From Metellina segmentata (lineage: Eukaryota; Arthropoda; Arachnida; Araneae; Tetragnathidae): DNA of 64,000 nt. Below are positions 28,101 through 34,500 of the stretch, piece after piece; positions within the stretch are counted from its first letter, which is position 1; every line of letters starts with the position of its first letter. The stretch covers positions 87,822,184-87,886,183 of the forward strand of contig OX375876.1 of NCBI GenBank assembly GCA_947359465.1. Direction: 5' to 3'. Made by a program: the position numbers and the translations under genes. Below the pieces are notes generated by a model, which was given only the letters and a program-made list of their open reading frames with translations, searched no databases and was not told where the DNA came from.

Positions 28101-28899
28101 ATAAAATAACATGTTTCTTGTTTATAGATACAGTACAAAGTCCCAAATCCGGAATCCTAGGGATTTCTGCCATTATTTATTTTTTGTCAAAAAAACCTTA
28201 ATCTACGCTTTTATGCAAATTTCGCGTTTACAATAGTATAATAGCAGATAGATGGAAGTAATTTTTAAAAAAGGAAAAAACCTTTATAATACAATGCAAC
28301 AAATTTTTTACTTGCAAATTTTCTATTTTTTTCTGTGTGGTATTTCTCTGAACATGTCTGCTATTTTGCGTTGCTTCATTAATTAGGTCCAGGTTTAACT
28401 CCTTGTTCTTTAAAAATTGTAGGAAAGATGCAAGAAAGTGAAAACAAAAAACAGTCAGTTTTTTTTACGTCCGGATTTGTGATTTTATACTGTATTTAAT
28501 TTTCAAAAGTCAAACTTAAAACAGAAAATAAACTAAAATTTTGATTTAAATCAATGATTTTATAAAATAATATAAAAATAATTTCATAAATAACAAAATT
28601 TTGAAGTTAGTCACATTTTATATTCCAGATTTTATTCATATCTTTTACTTATCAAACAAAAATGAACAATACTTGAATAATCAATAGAGAATTTTTGTTC
28701 AATTTGCAAATTATAATCTACAAAAGACTTTAATCAGCAAATAACTTTTAAATTGGATCTTCTAAAAATATTTGTATTTTACATAAACGTTTATACTTAC
28801 TTTTCTGAAGCAATAGGGCATTGCTAAAATACTGACTCCTATAATACTGTTACCAATATTAATTACATTCATCATACAATTGTAAGTGCATGAAGCCAT
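896..28899 (-). CDS. SLC38A10: SLC38A10-like amino-acid transporter gene (10 coding exons)
   Basis: Putative sodium-coupled neutral amino-acid transporter of the AAAP/SLC38 family, an integral membrane protein. Coding exons on the minus strand, 5' to 3': 28899-28801, 26943-26826, 26085-26040, 23788-23695, 22031-21891, 20141-20020, 17379-17277, 13773-13591, 10094-9864 and 1156-896. Every internal junction has GT-AG ends and matching phase, giving about 465 residues. About eleven hydrophobic segments can be counted. Landmarks are the N-terminal GNSIIGVSILAMPYCF, then FFVVIGDLGPP, PIFSMALSCQ, and LPNIEFVLGIIGSTIGTLIC. Exon order and sequence follow vertebrate SLC38A10 rather than other SLC38 members (from memory of the family, no search run). 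Vertebrate SLC38A10 has a long cytoplasmic tail; here the last exon runs to a stop at 896 after about 60 hydrophilic residues, so the tail is either short or continues through an unseen splice beyond the left edge. The introns are full of transposons. The start ATG is preceded by a splice acceptor, so a 5' untranslated exon lies upstream. Confidence 0.88.
1470..2150 (+). pseudogene. GTF2IRD2/ZBED5-like hAT transposase remnant, 5' part
   Basis: Broken frames give RRIEELSRDVSRQLEDLVHSF, then a shifted ALDES.EIYDVAQLSIF-like stretch, then LKLDYNKLLSVCTDGAPSMIG and a decayed WLS-type block. TDGAPSM is the hallmark of the hAT transposase family that gave rise to vertebrate GTF2IRD2 and ZBED5. Many stops and frameshifts show it is dead. 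It lies antisense inside the last intron of the SLC38A10-like gene. The reading runs up to the target duplication at 2143-2150 and resumes at 7183 after a 5.0-kb insertion. Confidence 0.7.
2143..2150. repeat. Target-site duplication, left (gttacaag)
   Basis: Identical to 7175-7182 and directly abuts the CAGGGTGT terminus. Removing the element and one copy restores the transposase reading VTSHLNDLNLKLQ. Confidence 0.85.
2439..3783 (-). mobile_element. Non-autonomous Helitron
   Basis: On the minus strand it begins TCTCTCTATATTA at 3783 and ends in a GC-rich hairpin GGGGG..GGAGCCCCC followed by CTAG at 2439. It is inserted between A and T, as Helitrons are (A|TC...CTAG|T). No Rep/helicase is encoded. 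Interior features are two blocks built on cgatttcaaaaataatRgtaccgt (about 3070-3400) and repeated 'ggtttgcttcgcaaacca' palindromes near the 3' end. A second 3'-end-like block (gcgagcagggggcgaagccc on the minus strand) sits at about 2630-2660. Confidence 0.78.
3990..4422. mobile_element. Possible hAT-type MITE
   Basis: Imperfect inverted ends: agttcccaaag..tgtgccac near 3990-4015 and gtgccaccactt...gtttgggaacctctg at 4400-4422. No clean target duplication was found. AT-rich interior with no coding. Confidence 0.4.
5572..5728 (-). repeat. SINE body fragment
   Basis: About 85% similar by eye to 12975-13125, from attttgaaccacggtcagat to ccatacRcttacaaac. The tRNA-like head present in the 13-kb copy is absent. 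Confidence 0.6.
6068..6127. repeat. Perfect 26-bp-arm hairpin
   Basis: Left arm 6068-6093 (aggtgattctgctttgc...) and right arm 6102-6127 are exact reverse complements separated by the 8-base loop ccgattgc. Flanked by T- and A-rich runs and a G9 tract at 6146-6154. Confidence 0.93.
7183..7560 (+). pseudogene. GTF2IRD2/ZBED5-like hAT transposase remnant, 3' part
   Basis: Continues the reading broken at 2150: HLNDLNLKLQGKNKLF, then further decayed segments including MDFSQFLTIKLHEMNKM. The NDLN.KLQGK motif is characteristic of this transposase family. Several stops and shifts. The end is where recognisable similarity fades. Confidence 0.6.
7561..8378. other. Intronic AT-rich sequence
   Basis: SLC38A10 intron. 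No gene, repeat or structured site is recognised. Confidence 0.5.
8379..9018. mobile_element. 'GAGGGTGG' foldback element, copy 1 (3'-truncated)
   Basis: Starts cgagggtggcaacaag and follows copy 2 (10383-11152) through the 'caattcccttaaKRaatgtt' block, the central palindrome, and a gcggct...cgtcgc / 'ttcggcgaatacgatttatt' block. It stops before the right terminus. The central inverted repeat has arms of about 75 bp (8525-8600 and 8623-8698). Confidence 0.72.
9864..9872 (-). other. SLC38A10: Splice donor of SLC38A10 exon 9
   Basis: ggctcaa|gtaagta on the minus strand, a near-consensus donor that fixes the exon's 3' limit. Confidence 0.85.
9864..10094 (-). CDS. SLC38A10: SLC38A10 coding exon 9
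   Basis: 77 codons (residues 303-379) with TM9 and TM10: PELRFRILTVSLIIVTIGIA, LPNIEFVLGIIGSTIGTLIC and FPAVMFI. TTTTAG acceptor, GTAAGT donor, ends on a whole codon. Confidence 0.9.
10383..11152. mobile_element. 'CAGGGTGG' DNA element, copy 2 (complete)
   Basis: 770 bp with inverted ends CAGGGTGGCAACAAAATCC at 10383 and (complement) CAGGGTGGTAACAAAACCTG at 11152, then repeated 'ttccctga' motifs in the subterminal DNA. Flanked by a 5-bp repeat taaaa (10378-10382, 11153-11157). No coding capacity. The centre again folds into a long imperfect palindrome, as in copy 1. Confidence 0.8.
11160..12968. other. Intronic AT-rich sequence
   Basis: SLC38A10 intron 8. Apart from the AAT repeat, nothing is recognised. 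Confidence 0.5.
11812..11834. repeat. (AAT)n microsatellite
   Basis: Run of AAT units directly after an A11 tract. Confidence 0.85.
12970..13199 (-). repeat. tRNA-derived SINE (full head)
   Basis: Read on the minus strand it opens with a tRNA-like head. The A-box-like tagtggttaaggtgttag (13184-13167) and B-box ggttcgaatc (13144-13135) have tRNA spacing. The body then matches 5572-5728. The end holds a small hairpin, cgaggt-caac-acctcg. Confidence 0.75.
13591..13773 (-). CDS. SLC38A10: SLC38A10 coding exon 8
   Basis: 61 codons (residues 242-302) beginning VGTLGYIAFHDKSITGNVLV and containing TM8 LGFIITVAVSFPLCLFPCR. The GNVL and FP....PCR motifs match SLC38A10. TTTTAG acceptor, GTAAGG donor. 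Confidence 0.9.
14738..16093 (+). mobile_element. Tc1-family DNA transposon (inactive)
   Basis: 1.36 kb, with inverted ends cactctataacaaaaaaatt ...gacgcacc at the left and the complement at the right, flanked by TA duplications (14736-14737, 16094-16095). The transposase is on the plus strand. GC content is visibly higher than the surrounding DNA. It lies in SLC38A10 intron 7, antisense to the gene. Confidence 0.93.
14982..15946 (+). pseudogene. Tc1 transposase pseudogene (DDE)
   Basis: The N-terminal 112 residues (14982-15320) are intact: MPHRRIRAHYEQLSDFERGR with paired helix-turn-helix, RRIARHVSRSDAAIRRCWQEW. After a stop at 15318 and a small internal deletion the frame shifts to LQWCLARSGWNDADWGRIVYSD (from about 15340). 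Stops then follow at about 15589 (TAG), 15665 (TAA) and 15879 (TAG). The catalytic residues remain visible: SDESRF, DNARPHTA, and the glutamate of SPIEHVWD, with 32 residues between the second Asp and the Glu. The C-terminal RRVGACIQARGGSTPY is present. It could have moved only with transposase supplied elsewhere. Confidence 0.9.
16096..17276. other. Intronic AT-rich sequence
   Basis: SLC38A10 intron 7. No gene or repeat is recognised. Confidence 0.5.
17277..17379 (-). CDS. SLC38A10: SLC38A10 coding exon 7
   Basis: Encodes QLFEFFDTQNDPSLKRMQSV then VGGAVCLCSVVYIM: the loop before TM7 and most of TM7. CTACAG acceptor, GTACTG donor (weak +3 to +6), ends on a whole codon. Confidence 0.86.
17643..18611. 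mobile_element. hAT-type element with CAGGGGTGGCC ends
   Basis: Inverted ends caggggtggccatagca at 17643 and tgctggccacccctg at 18611. The flanking octamers atatagac (17635-17642) and atataaag (18612-18619) look like a decayed 8-bp target duplication (5 of 8 identical). A SINE is nested at 18008-18217. No transposase frame is recognised. Confidence 0.72.
18008..18217 (-). repeat. tRNA-derived SINE
   Basis: Minus-strand head taggccgtcgtggctcagtg with A-box TGGCTCAGTGG and B-box GGTTCGATACC at normal tRNA spacing, then a body shared with 85-205. It contains a short (TG)n tract at about 18140-18150. Confidence 0.75.
19017..19493 (+). mobile_element. Internally deleted mariner element
   Basis: Perfect 24-bp inverted repeats (19017-19040, ttaggtgtagtaagaagttt..., and 19470-19493) with TA duplications at 19015-19016 and 19494-19495. 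The total is only 477 bp, because most of the transposase is missing. Confidence 0.95.
19130..19378 (+). pseudogene. mariner transposase C-terminal fragment
   Basis: Two frames together give TLDWEVLEHPAYSP, then SDYHLFRSIQNALSSVNFCT and FYTAGIRELNDRCQ before a TAG stop. WEVLEHP.YSPD...SDYHLF is the DD34D signature of mariner. Here the third catalytic position falls in the frameshifted stretch. One frameshift lies at about 19215. Confidence 0.88.
20020..20141 (-). CDS. SLC38A10: SLC38A10 coding exon 6
   Basis: Encodes IFAEAVPNLAANEWWHEVNW then WKSEGILPSLPIFSMALSCQ. The W.EGI..SLPIF.M...CQ block is conserved in SLC38A10. TTTCAG acceptor, GTAACG donor; the last codon (ac|g) is completed by exon 7. 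Confidence 0.88.
20297..20685. repeat. Dispersed repeat B, copies 2 and 3 (5' ends in tandem)
   Basis: Two 5' blocks of repeat B (gcagatttcaaatctgttga at about 20314 and cacagatttcaaatccgctg at about 20635) lie 320 bp apart. The second is interrupted at 20685 by the hAT element and continues at 21332. Confidence 0.5.
20686..21323. mobile_element. hAT MITE with perfect 8-bp TSD
   Basis: 638 bp, ends CAGAGGTTCTCAACC and (complement) CAGGGATGTCCAACC, flanked by gtctagga (20678-20685 and 21324-21331). Multiple 'cataccacc' motifs lie near both ends. Non-coding, so a non-autonomous hAT. It splits repeat B. Confidence 0.93.
21332..21760. repeat. Dispersed repeat B, copy 3 (3' part)
   Basis: Resumes repeat B after the hAT element and ends in ctagtagagatata, matching the end of copy 1 at about 775-790. 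Confidence 0.5.
21891..22031 (-). CDS. SLC38A10: SLC38A10 coding exon 5
   Basis: Exactly 47 codons (residues 120-166) covering two hydrophobic segments, LMLVGLCVALPLGML and LSALSIAFYICLILK. TTTTAG acceptor, GTGAGT donor. Confidence 0.9.
22040..23690. other. Intronic AT-rich sequence
   Basis: SLC38A10 intron 4. No gene or repeat is recognised. Confidence 0.5.
23695..23788 (-). CDS. SLC38A10: SLC38A10 coding exon 4
   Basis: Encodes VIGFLIGVCIAFFVVIGDLG then PPLAAEFLSIE (TM3, about residues 88-119). The VVIGDLG motif is a strong SLC38A10-type landmark. TCTAG acceptor, GTAACT donor, ends on a whole codon. Confidence 0.9.
24784..24818. repeat. A-rich / (GA)n low-complexity tract
   Basis: A16 run passing into (GA) units and a second A run. 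Confidence 0.8.
26040..26085 (-). CDS. SLC38A10: SLC38A10 coding exon 3 (46 bp)
   Basis: A 46-bp exon encoding AFHTFGYTGKLAVEI. It completes the split codons on both sides and matches the AFHAYG..GK..VE block of vertebrate SLC38A10. TTTCAG acceptor, GTAACT donor. Confidence 0.85.
26826..26943 (-). CDS. SLC38A10: SLC38A10 coding exon 2
   Basis: Encodes CGILLSIILIFLSGILTRLA and the stretch after it (about residues 34-73): TM2 followed by the basic KSAIISRRRNFEF loop typical of SLC38A10. TAG acceptor, GTAATT donor, ends after the first base of a codon. Confidence 0.88.
28131..28492. mobile_element. pogo/Tigger-like MITE, copy 1
   Basis: 362 bp with ends CAGTACAAAGTCCCAAATCC... and (complement) CAGTATAAAATCACAAATCC..., flanked by TA (28129-28130, 28493-28494). 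TA target and CAGT ends fit pogo/Tc1-mariner. It shares interior sequence (caatgcaacaaattttWtac, 'gtccaggtttaactccttgt') with 33583-34347. Confidence 0.8.
28801..28899 (-). CDS. SLC38A10: SLC38A10 coding exon 1 (start)
   Basis: Encodes residues 1-33, beginning MASCTYNCMMNVINIGN and holding TM1 with the family motif IIGVSILAMPYCF. The donor is GTAAGT just below 28801. A TTTCAG acceptor ends at 28903, three bases upstream of the ATG, showing that the mRNA has a further non-coding exon. Confidence 0.87.
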
Positions 28900-28903
28900 T
28901 TTC

Positions 28904-31525
28904 TGAAATAGCAAAACATATTATTTGAAAACGTCTTAAAATACTTATAAATCTCATCAACAAAGTTGAGACAGGATAAAAAGTATGAGATACTACTTTT
29001 TTTAATTTATTCGTTTTGCAATTTAAAAGATTTTAATTATTTAGAGTGGGAAATTTACATAATTATGCAATCTATATATCTTAAAGACATGATTTTAGTA
29101 GTAAACAGTTTTTAAAAAGGATAAAGAGGTCAGAGAACTCAGTTGAGGACAAAACTAATTTTGTTTCAAAGTAAAAATTAAATTACAAATAAAATTGAAT
29201 ACCAGCAAGTGTCATATTTGTGTTTAAAAGACTGAGGTACCAATTTAAGTTTACTTTAGGAATTTTAAGTGCAAGTAAACATGTCCTAGAACAGACTAAA
29301 GTTGAAACTGTTCCTAACAAGTCTAGTCTAGCCCTTAAGAAATGACATTTTAGAATTATTATCTTTGCAGAAACATATTCATAAAGCTTTAAAATAAAGT
29401 TTCAAAAGCATTCAATCAATATTTTAAGACAGTTAGCTCTATTTTATAATAAAGTGATGAAAAGTTTTTATTTAAAAATGATGTTATTTACCTTTCATGA
29501 GGTATTTTCCAGAATACAAAAATAATTAAATACCCCTTTTTAGGATATCAAAATAAAAATTCCATTTTCATATACATGTAGAGAACCTGGAGAAAAACAT
29601 GTGCTCAGATTTGTTTGATAGAATACTTAAGAGATTACAATGACAAAAATTTAACAAAACAAAGATTGTTTATAAATACACATGTATTTTGAAGACTTAA
29701 GCCAAGCAAATAATGATAATAGTTTAAGTTCAGTAGATTATTTTAGTCTTTCATTGTTAAGATGTTTTTTGTAGACTTCAAAAATACAATAAAGTCTAGT
29801 CTTTCATAGTAAAGACTTTAAAAACTCATTGACCATTTTCAATAACTTAACTTAAGAGTACTCTAATACAAGAGAACTTAATCATAATTATATAAAATTT
29901 CTCATATTAGACTTAAAACTTTTTAAAAGGTGTATTAACTCCAGAATCGAAAATCTGTCTTGGACAACGGATTTAGATGTTACATTTCAAAAAACATATT
30001 TTGATGGATTCATGTTGTATAGTACTAAAATTTCTTAGTTATGAAGTTGGGAGTTGTACACTGTTTCCTATCTAGCTATTAAAAGTTTTAAATTATAAGT
30101 AACTGAAACTACGAGAAAAATCTATTTTAGTTTAGTAAATGTAAGGAAAAACAATTGTAAAACAAAGTGATAATTGTTATTAGAAGATGCTCAGCATCCC
30201 AACTAAATTTTCCATAATTTTTAGCATAACTCAATTATTTCTAAAGATATAAAACAAGTTAGTACTTCATGCTGCACAGAAATGGAATAATGAAATATCC
30301 AATAAAATGGAAATGCATCTATGATTATCAACTGAAAGGTGGCAACTATTGGATACTGAAAACAAAATCATTGGCTGAAAAACGAAGCACCCCTGAAAAC
30401 ACTTTACTTTAGGTATTTTATGATGCACAAAAAAAAGGAGCCCTAAAAGCATCTTGTATCTAAAGATGCTTTTAAGCTCCACATGCTTGAGCACAAGTAC
30501 TCAAAAATTTTCTTCTGGTACTTTTTGAAGCACCAAAATACGAAAGCATTATTTATTCAGATGATCCATCAAAGATGATAGAAAAGAACTACTAAACTAA
30601 ATACTTTTGAATTTACTTCGTATTTGAGAAGTTTATTTTATAGAACATAGGATTTTCTTCGGAAAATTCACTTTCAGATAATTGTGAAAACTTTTGCATT
30701 GTTGAAATGACTAATAGTTTCGGTTTTACACAGCTCGCTGAAATCTCGCCCGAAAATAGAAAAGCATCTGAAAAATTCTTGAGCAGTGAAATAAAGTAAA
30801 AGCAATAAATACCACAAATACCTTTACAGTATTTTTAGAAGTAGTAAAATAAATTAGTTTATTTGATTAAAGTGTATAGAAAATATACAATAGAAAACCC
30901 ATGGAGTAGAATTATCGACTCAATTTTACCCACCATATGTCGGTTAGTAGATCTCTTTGCCAACAAAACTAGAACCCATTTTGCAGCCTACACAATTAAA
31001 TGACAGCTGTCTCAATTCTATTTTGAAATATATTACCGTATATGCGATGTAGATACAAGTTGCACGTAAACCGTAAACAAAGTAAAAGAGTTGCAGTTAC
31101 GGAGTTGACTTAAGCTAAAACCATTTTTAGACGTGAAACGTTTAGTATGAAATAAAGCATTTACAAATACAAACACCCTTTAATTGTTTTTTTACATAAC
31201 AGTATCAATCCATAAGAGGATTATTTAAACAAATATGATGTTAAATATTTGATACAAAAATAATGAAGAAGTTGAGAGACGACAAGTAAGAGATGTGTAT
31301 GAAATCTCTCTTTCAGAGCAGTAAACCTGTAAAACATCTTGCTGGATTGCTAGTAAATAAACAATCCCGATGCATGGATTAGATGAATGTGATCAATCAC
31401 ACAGTTACATAAATTTCAACAAAGCTAAACAGTTTTGAAATTGTTTGTATTATTTAAAATTCAGTTGATCAGGTACCCCAAAGTTTAAAGTCATTTGTTT
31501 GTGATCACATAGTTAAATAACCACC
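28904..31525. promoter_or_regulatory. Divergent intergenic region SLC38A10 / CDC123
   Basis: Lies between the two start codons, which face away from each other. It should contain the SLC38A10 leader exon and intron and the promoters of both genes. No coding stretch was found. No TATA box or CpG-rich core is convincing by eye. A 12-bp-arm hairpin (taaaagcatctt / aagatgctttta, 7-base loop) sits at about 30443-30473. The promoter role is inference from layout. Confidence 0.5.
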
Positions 31526-31599
31526 ATGAAAATCGAGGAGGTGAAAAATTGTAGCTTCGAAAACTGGTACAATGCCTTTAAATGTGTGACAATACGGAG
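31526..31599 (+). CDS. CDC123: CDC123 exon 1
   Basis: Encodes [20 protein letters not shown] then VTIR and two bases of a serine codon. The CSF..WY.....VTI.S block is the N-terminal signature of CDC123. Favourable ACCACCATG start context; donor GTAAAA. Confidence 0.9.
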
Positions 31600-34500
31600 G
31601 TAAAAATATTTGTAAAATTGTCTCGGTTGGAATAAGTCTTAGTGATTGCAAATGTAGTGAATTTATCTCATACTTGTGAACTTGCAAAACGTATTAGTAC
31701 TACTTAACTTTGTATTTTCCTGTATCTGTATGTTTTACTATTTACTAACTTCTCTTTCCATAACAAGCCAATTTTCCTTCCAACTGCCAAAAATTACCAA
31801 TGCATTATGTAAGAGTAAAAATTTTGAAAACAACATTTATTATTGCTACATTAGATTAATTTCCTTTTTTTCCCCATCTTTTATAAGCACTATTATTTTT
31901 AGAGGAATTTAAGAAAAATTAAGATTTTGAGAGAGAGAGAAATAAATATTTGATTTCTTTTACTATTTTATTATTGCTTCTTACCAATACTAATTTTCAA
32001 TGATTTCGTTTTTTTATAGCATCATCTTACCACTTCCTGAACACTTTGTGTCATACATTTTAAAAGATGGAATAGTTTTGCCAAAAAAGTAAAATGCACT
32101 TGTTTTCCTTTTTTGTTTTTTGATGTATTCACTCAATTTTCCAATTCTAGCATTAAATGTGCAATTGTTTCTGATTTTTGATACTATTTTTAAAATTGAA
32201 GTCTTACATTTATACTTGTTAAATTTTTATCAATTGAAACGAGTCACCCATACATGTTAGTTGACCCAAATGTGCACAATTTTTTGTGCGTTTGTCCAAT
32301 ACAAATTTAATAAACTTATTATTCAGTTACAAATTTTAATAAACTGGGAATTTTCTTCTCATAGTGTACTATGCTAATTGAAAGATTTCTTTCAATCAAA
32401 AAAAAAATTATTCCTATCAGTTAAATCATTGTTTCCCCAAAATGGGCACTACCCCACCAGTGGATCCTAAAAGGATCTTGATTACAATGCTGGCCTCTGA
32501 AAAAATAGAGCAATAAGGATCAAGAGTGGGTAATATGAAGATGCAAAAGAAATTATTAGGTACCTAAAAATGTTTTGAGTAAACTTTTATTCACTTGGCC
32601 ATACAGACACTCCAGACAGTGGTGCATCATCACATTAATTATATGTTCTAAAATACGAGTTAAAACTAATCAGTCCAAAAGTAAGACAATAGTTTATAAC
32701 AAGCGGGTGTTAGTTTGTATTTACTTACACTTCTGAATTAAATTTTTGATTGTATTTAGTACTGTAACATGTATTTTAACTTAAAAGAGGAATCAACTGC
32801 AAATAATTGACACCATGAAGGTAAGCGAAAGAATGTAGTGATGTAGCAGCAGCATCGGCTTCTAAATGTAAAGCAAAATAATATCTTTGTGTTCTGAATT
32901 TTTATTAATTATTATTTACATAATTTTGTTTATTATTTCAAGTTAATTCCACTGTTATCTGCATCCAAATGGAAAATGGGTTATATAATCTCTGTAAAAA
33001 TAGGTATTTATGAAAGGTTGGTAAATTTAGTATTAATTGATGAACAAAAGTATATTTCTTCAGCAATGCAAAGAAATACCACTTTTTAGATTGAAAATAT
33101 AAAAATAAAATGTCGACTACATAACATTGAATAAAGGTTTTTGAAAATTTAAGTGCATTTTTTGAAGGTATGAAGCAATTTCCCCAGTACGAAATTAAGT
33201 TTGAAGTTTTTGGGGACCATCTGAATTACACCACTAATTTGTTTCGCTCAGTGACATGCTATCTTTGTATTTAATGCTACTGTAGCCAAATATGGTGAAA
33301 AATTTGGAAAGCATTTCAAATTTAATATGCACTGGAATGTCAGATTCATATCACTTTACCTTGCTTCAAAAATTGTTCATTTTTACTATCTTATATTTTT
33401 GTTTGTGTTTGAAGTTTTAGATATTTTTAAGGATGTATAAAGGTTTAATATGCTTTCTGAATTTCAGTTTCGAATCAATTTATGTCTATGACAAAGTTTT
33501 CTGTTTTACTTTTTCTTATGGAATCAAGTTTTTTTTACCTTTGTTTTTGAAATTGAGTTATGTTTTCTTTGAAACTTTTTTACAGCACAAAATCCGGAAT
33601 CCTGTTGACCTCAGTCTTTTCTAATTACGAACGTATTTCGGATTACTTGCATTTTTTGTCTATAAAATCTTAATCTACCCCCCCCCCTGTGAATTTTGCG
33701 TGTGCAATAGTAAAATAGCAGAAGAAAGAAGAAGGAGGGGGGATTTGATTCAGCTTTTCTTCAAGTTGGTAAAACAAGGGGACACAGAGGGCTTAAATTT
33801 CAATAGGGATAACAGAACAAGGGGTCATGGGTATAAATTGAATAAGACACATTTTAATCGGGATTTAAGGAAAAACTACTACTTTAATAGGGTAATAGAC
33901 AATTGGAACGCGTTGCCAGAAAATATAGTTCAAAGGGAGTGTACGAATTTAAGATACAATTGGATAGTCAGTGAGAATTGGGGAATTCATAAACAAAGGA
34001 CCAGCCTTGTTGGGCTTGAGCCCAGCCAATGTTGGGCTTGAGCAGCTGGTCGTCAATATTTGTATTTGTATATAAATTGGAATAATTTTTTTAAATAGAA
34101 AAAGCCTTTTTAGTACAATGCAACAAATTTTACTTGAACATCTTCTAATTTTTCTGTGTGGTGTTTACTCTGAACATGTCCGTTATTTTGTGCTGTTTCA
34201 TCAATTAGGTCCAGATTTAACTCCTTGTTCTTTAAAAATTGTTGAAAAATGTAAAAAAAGTGAAAAAAAAAAAAACATTAAAAAAAAAAACTCTGTTTAG
34301 CAAAATGTCCGGATTTTGGAGAATTCCGGATTTGGGACTTTGTACTGTATTGCATTTTATTCACACCATAATTTTCTATCTTGAATAATGACATGCTATT
34401 AATTCATTTCAGAGTGTTTTAAATATTTTTTTTTGTGTGAAAATCTTAAAATTACATTTTTACTCCTTTATTTTATTATTAACATTTTCTCTTTCACATA

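Noticed and set aside
33674..33684. C11 run as a structural signal
   Set aside because: Low-complexity tract inside the MITE; length may also be unreliable in sequencing.
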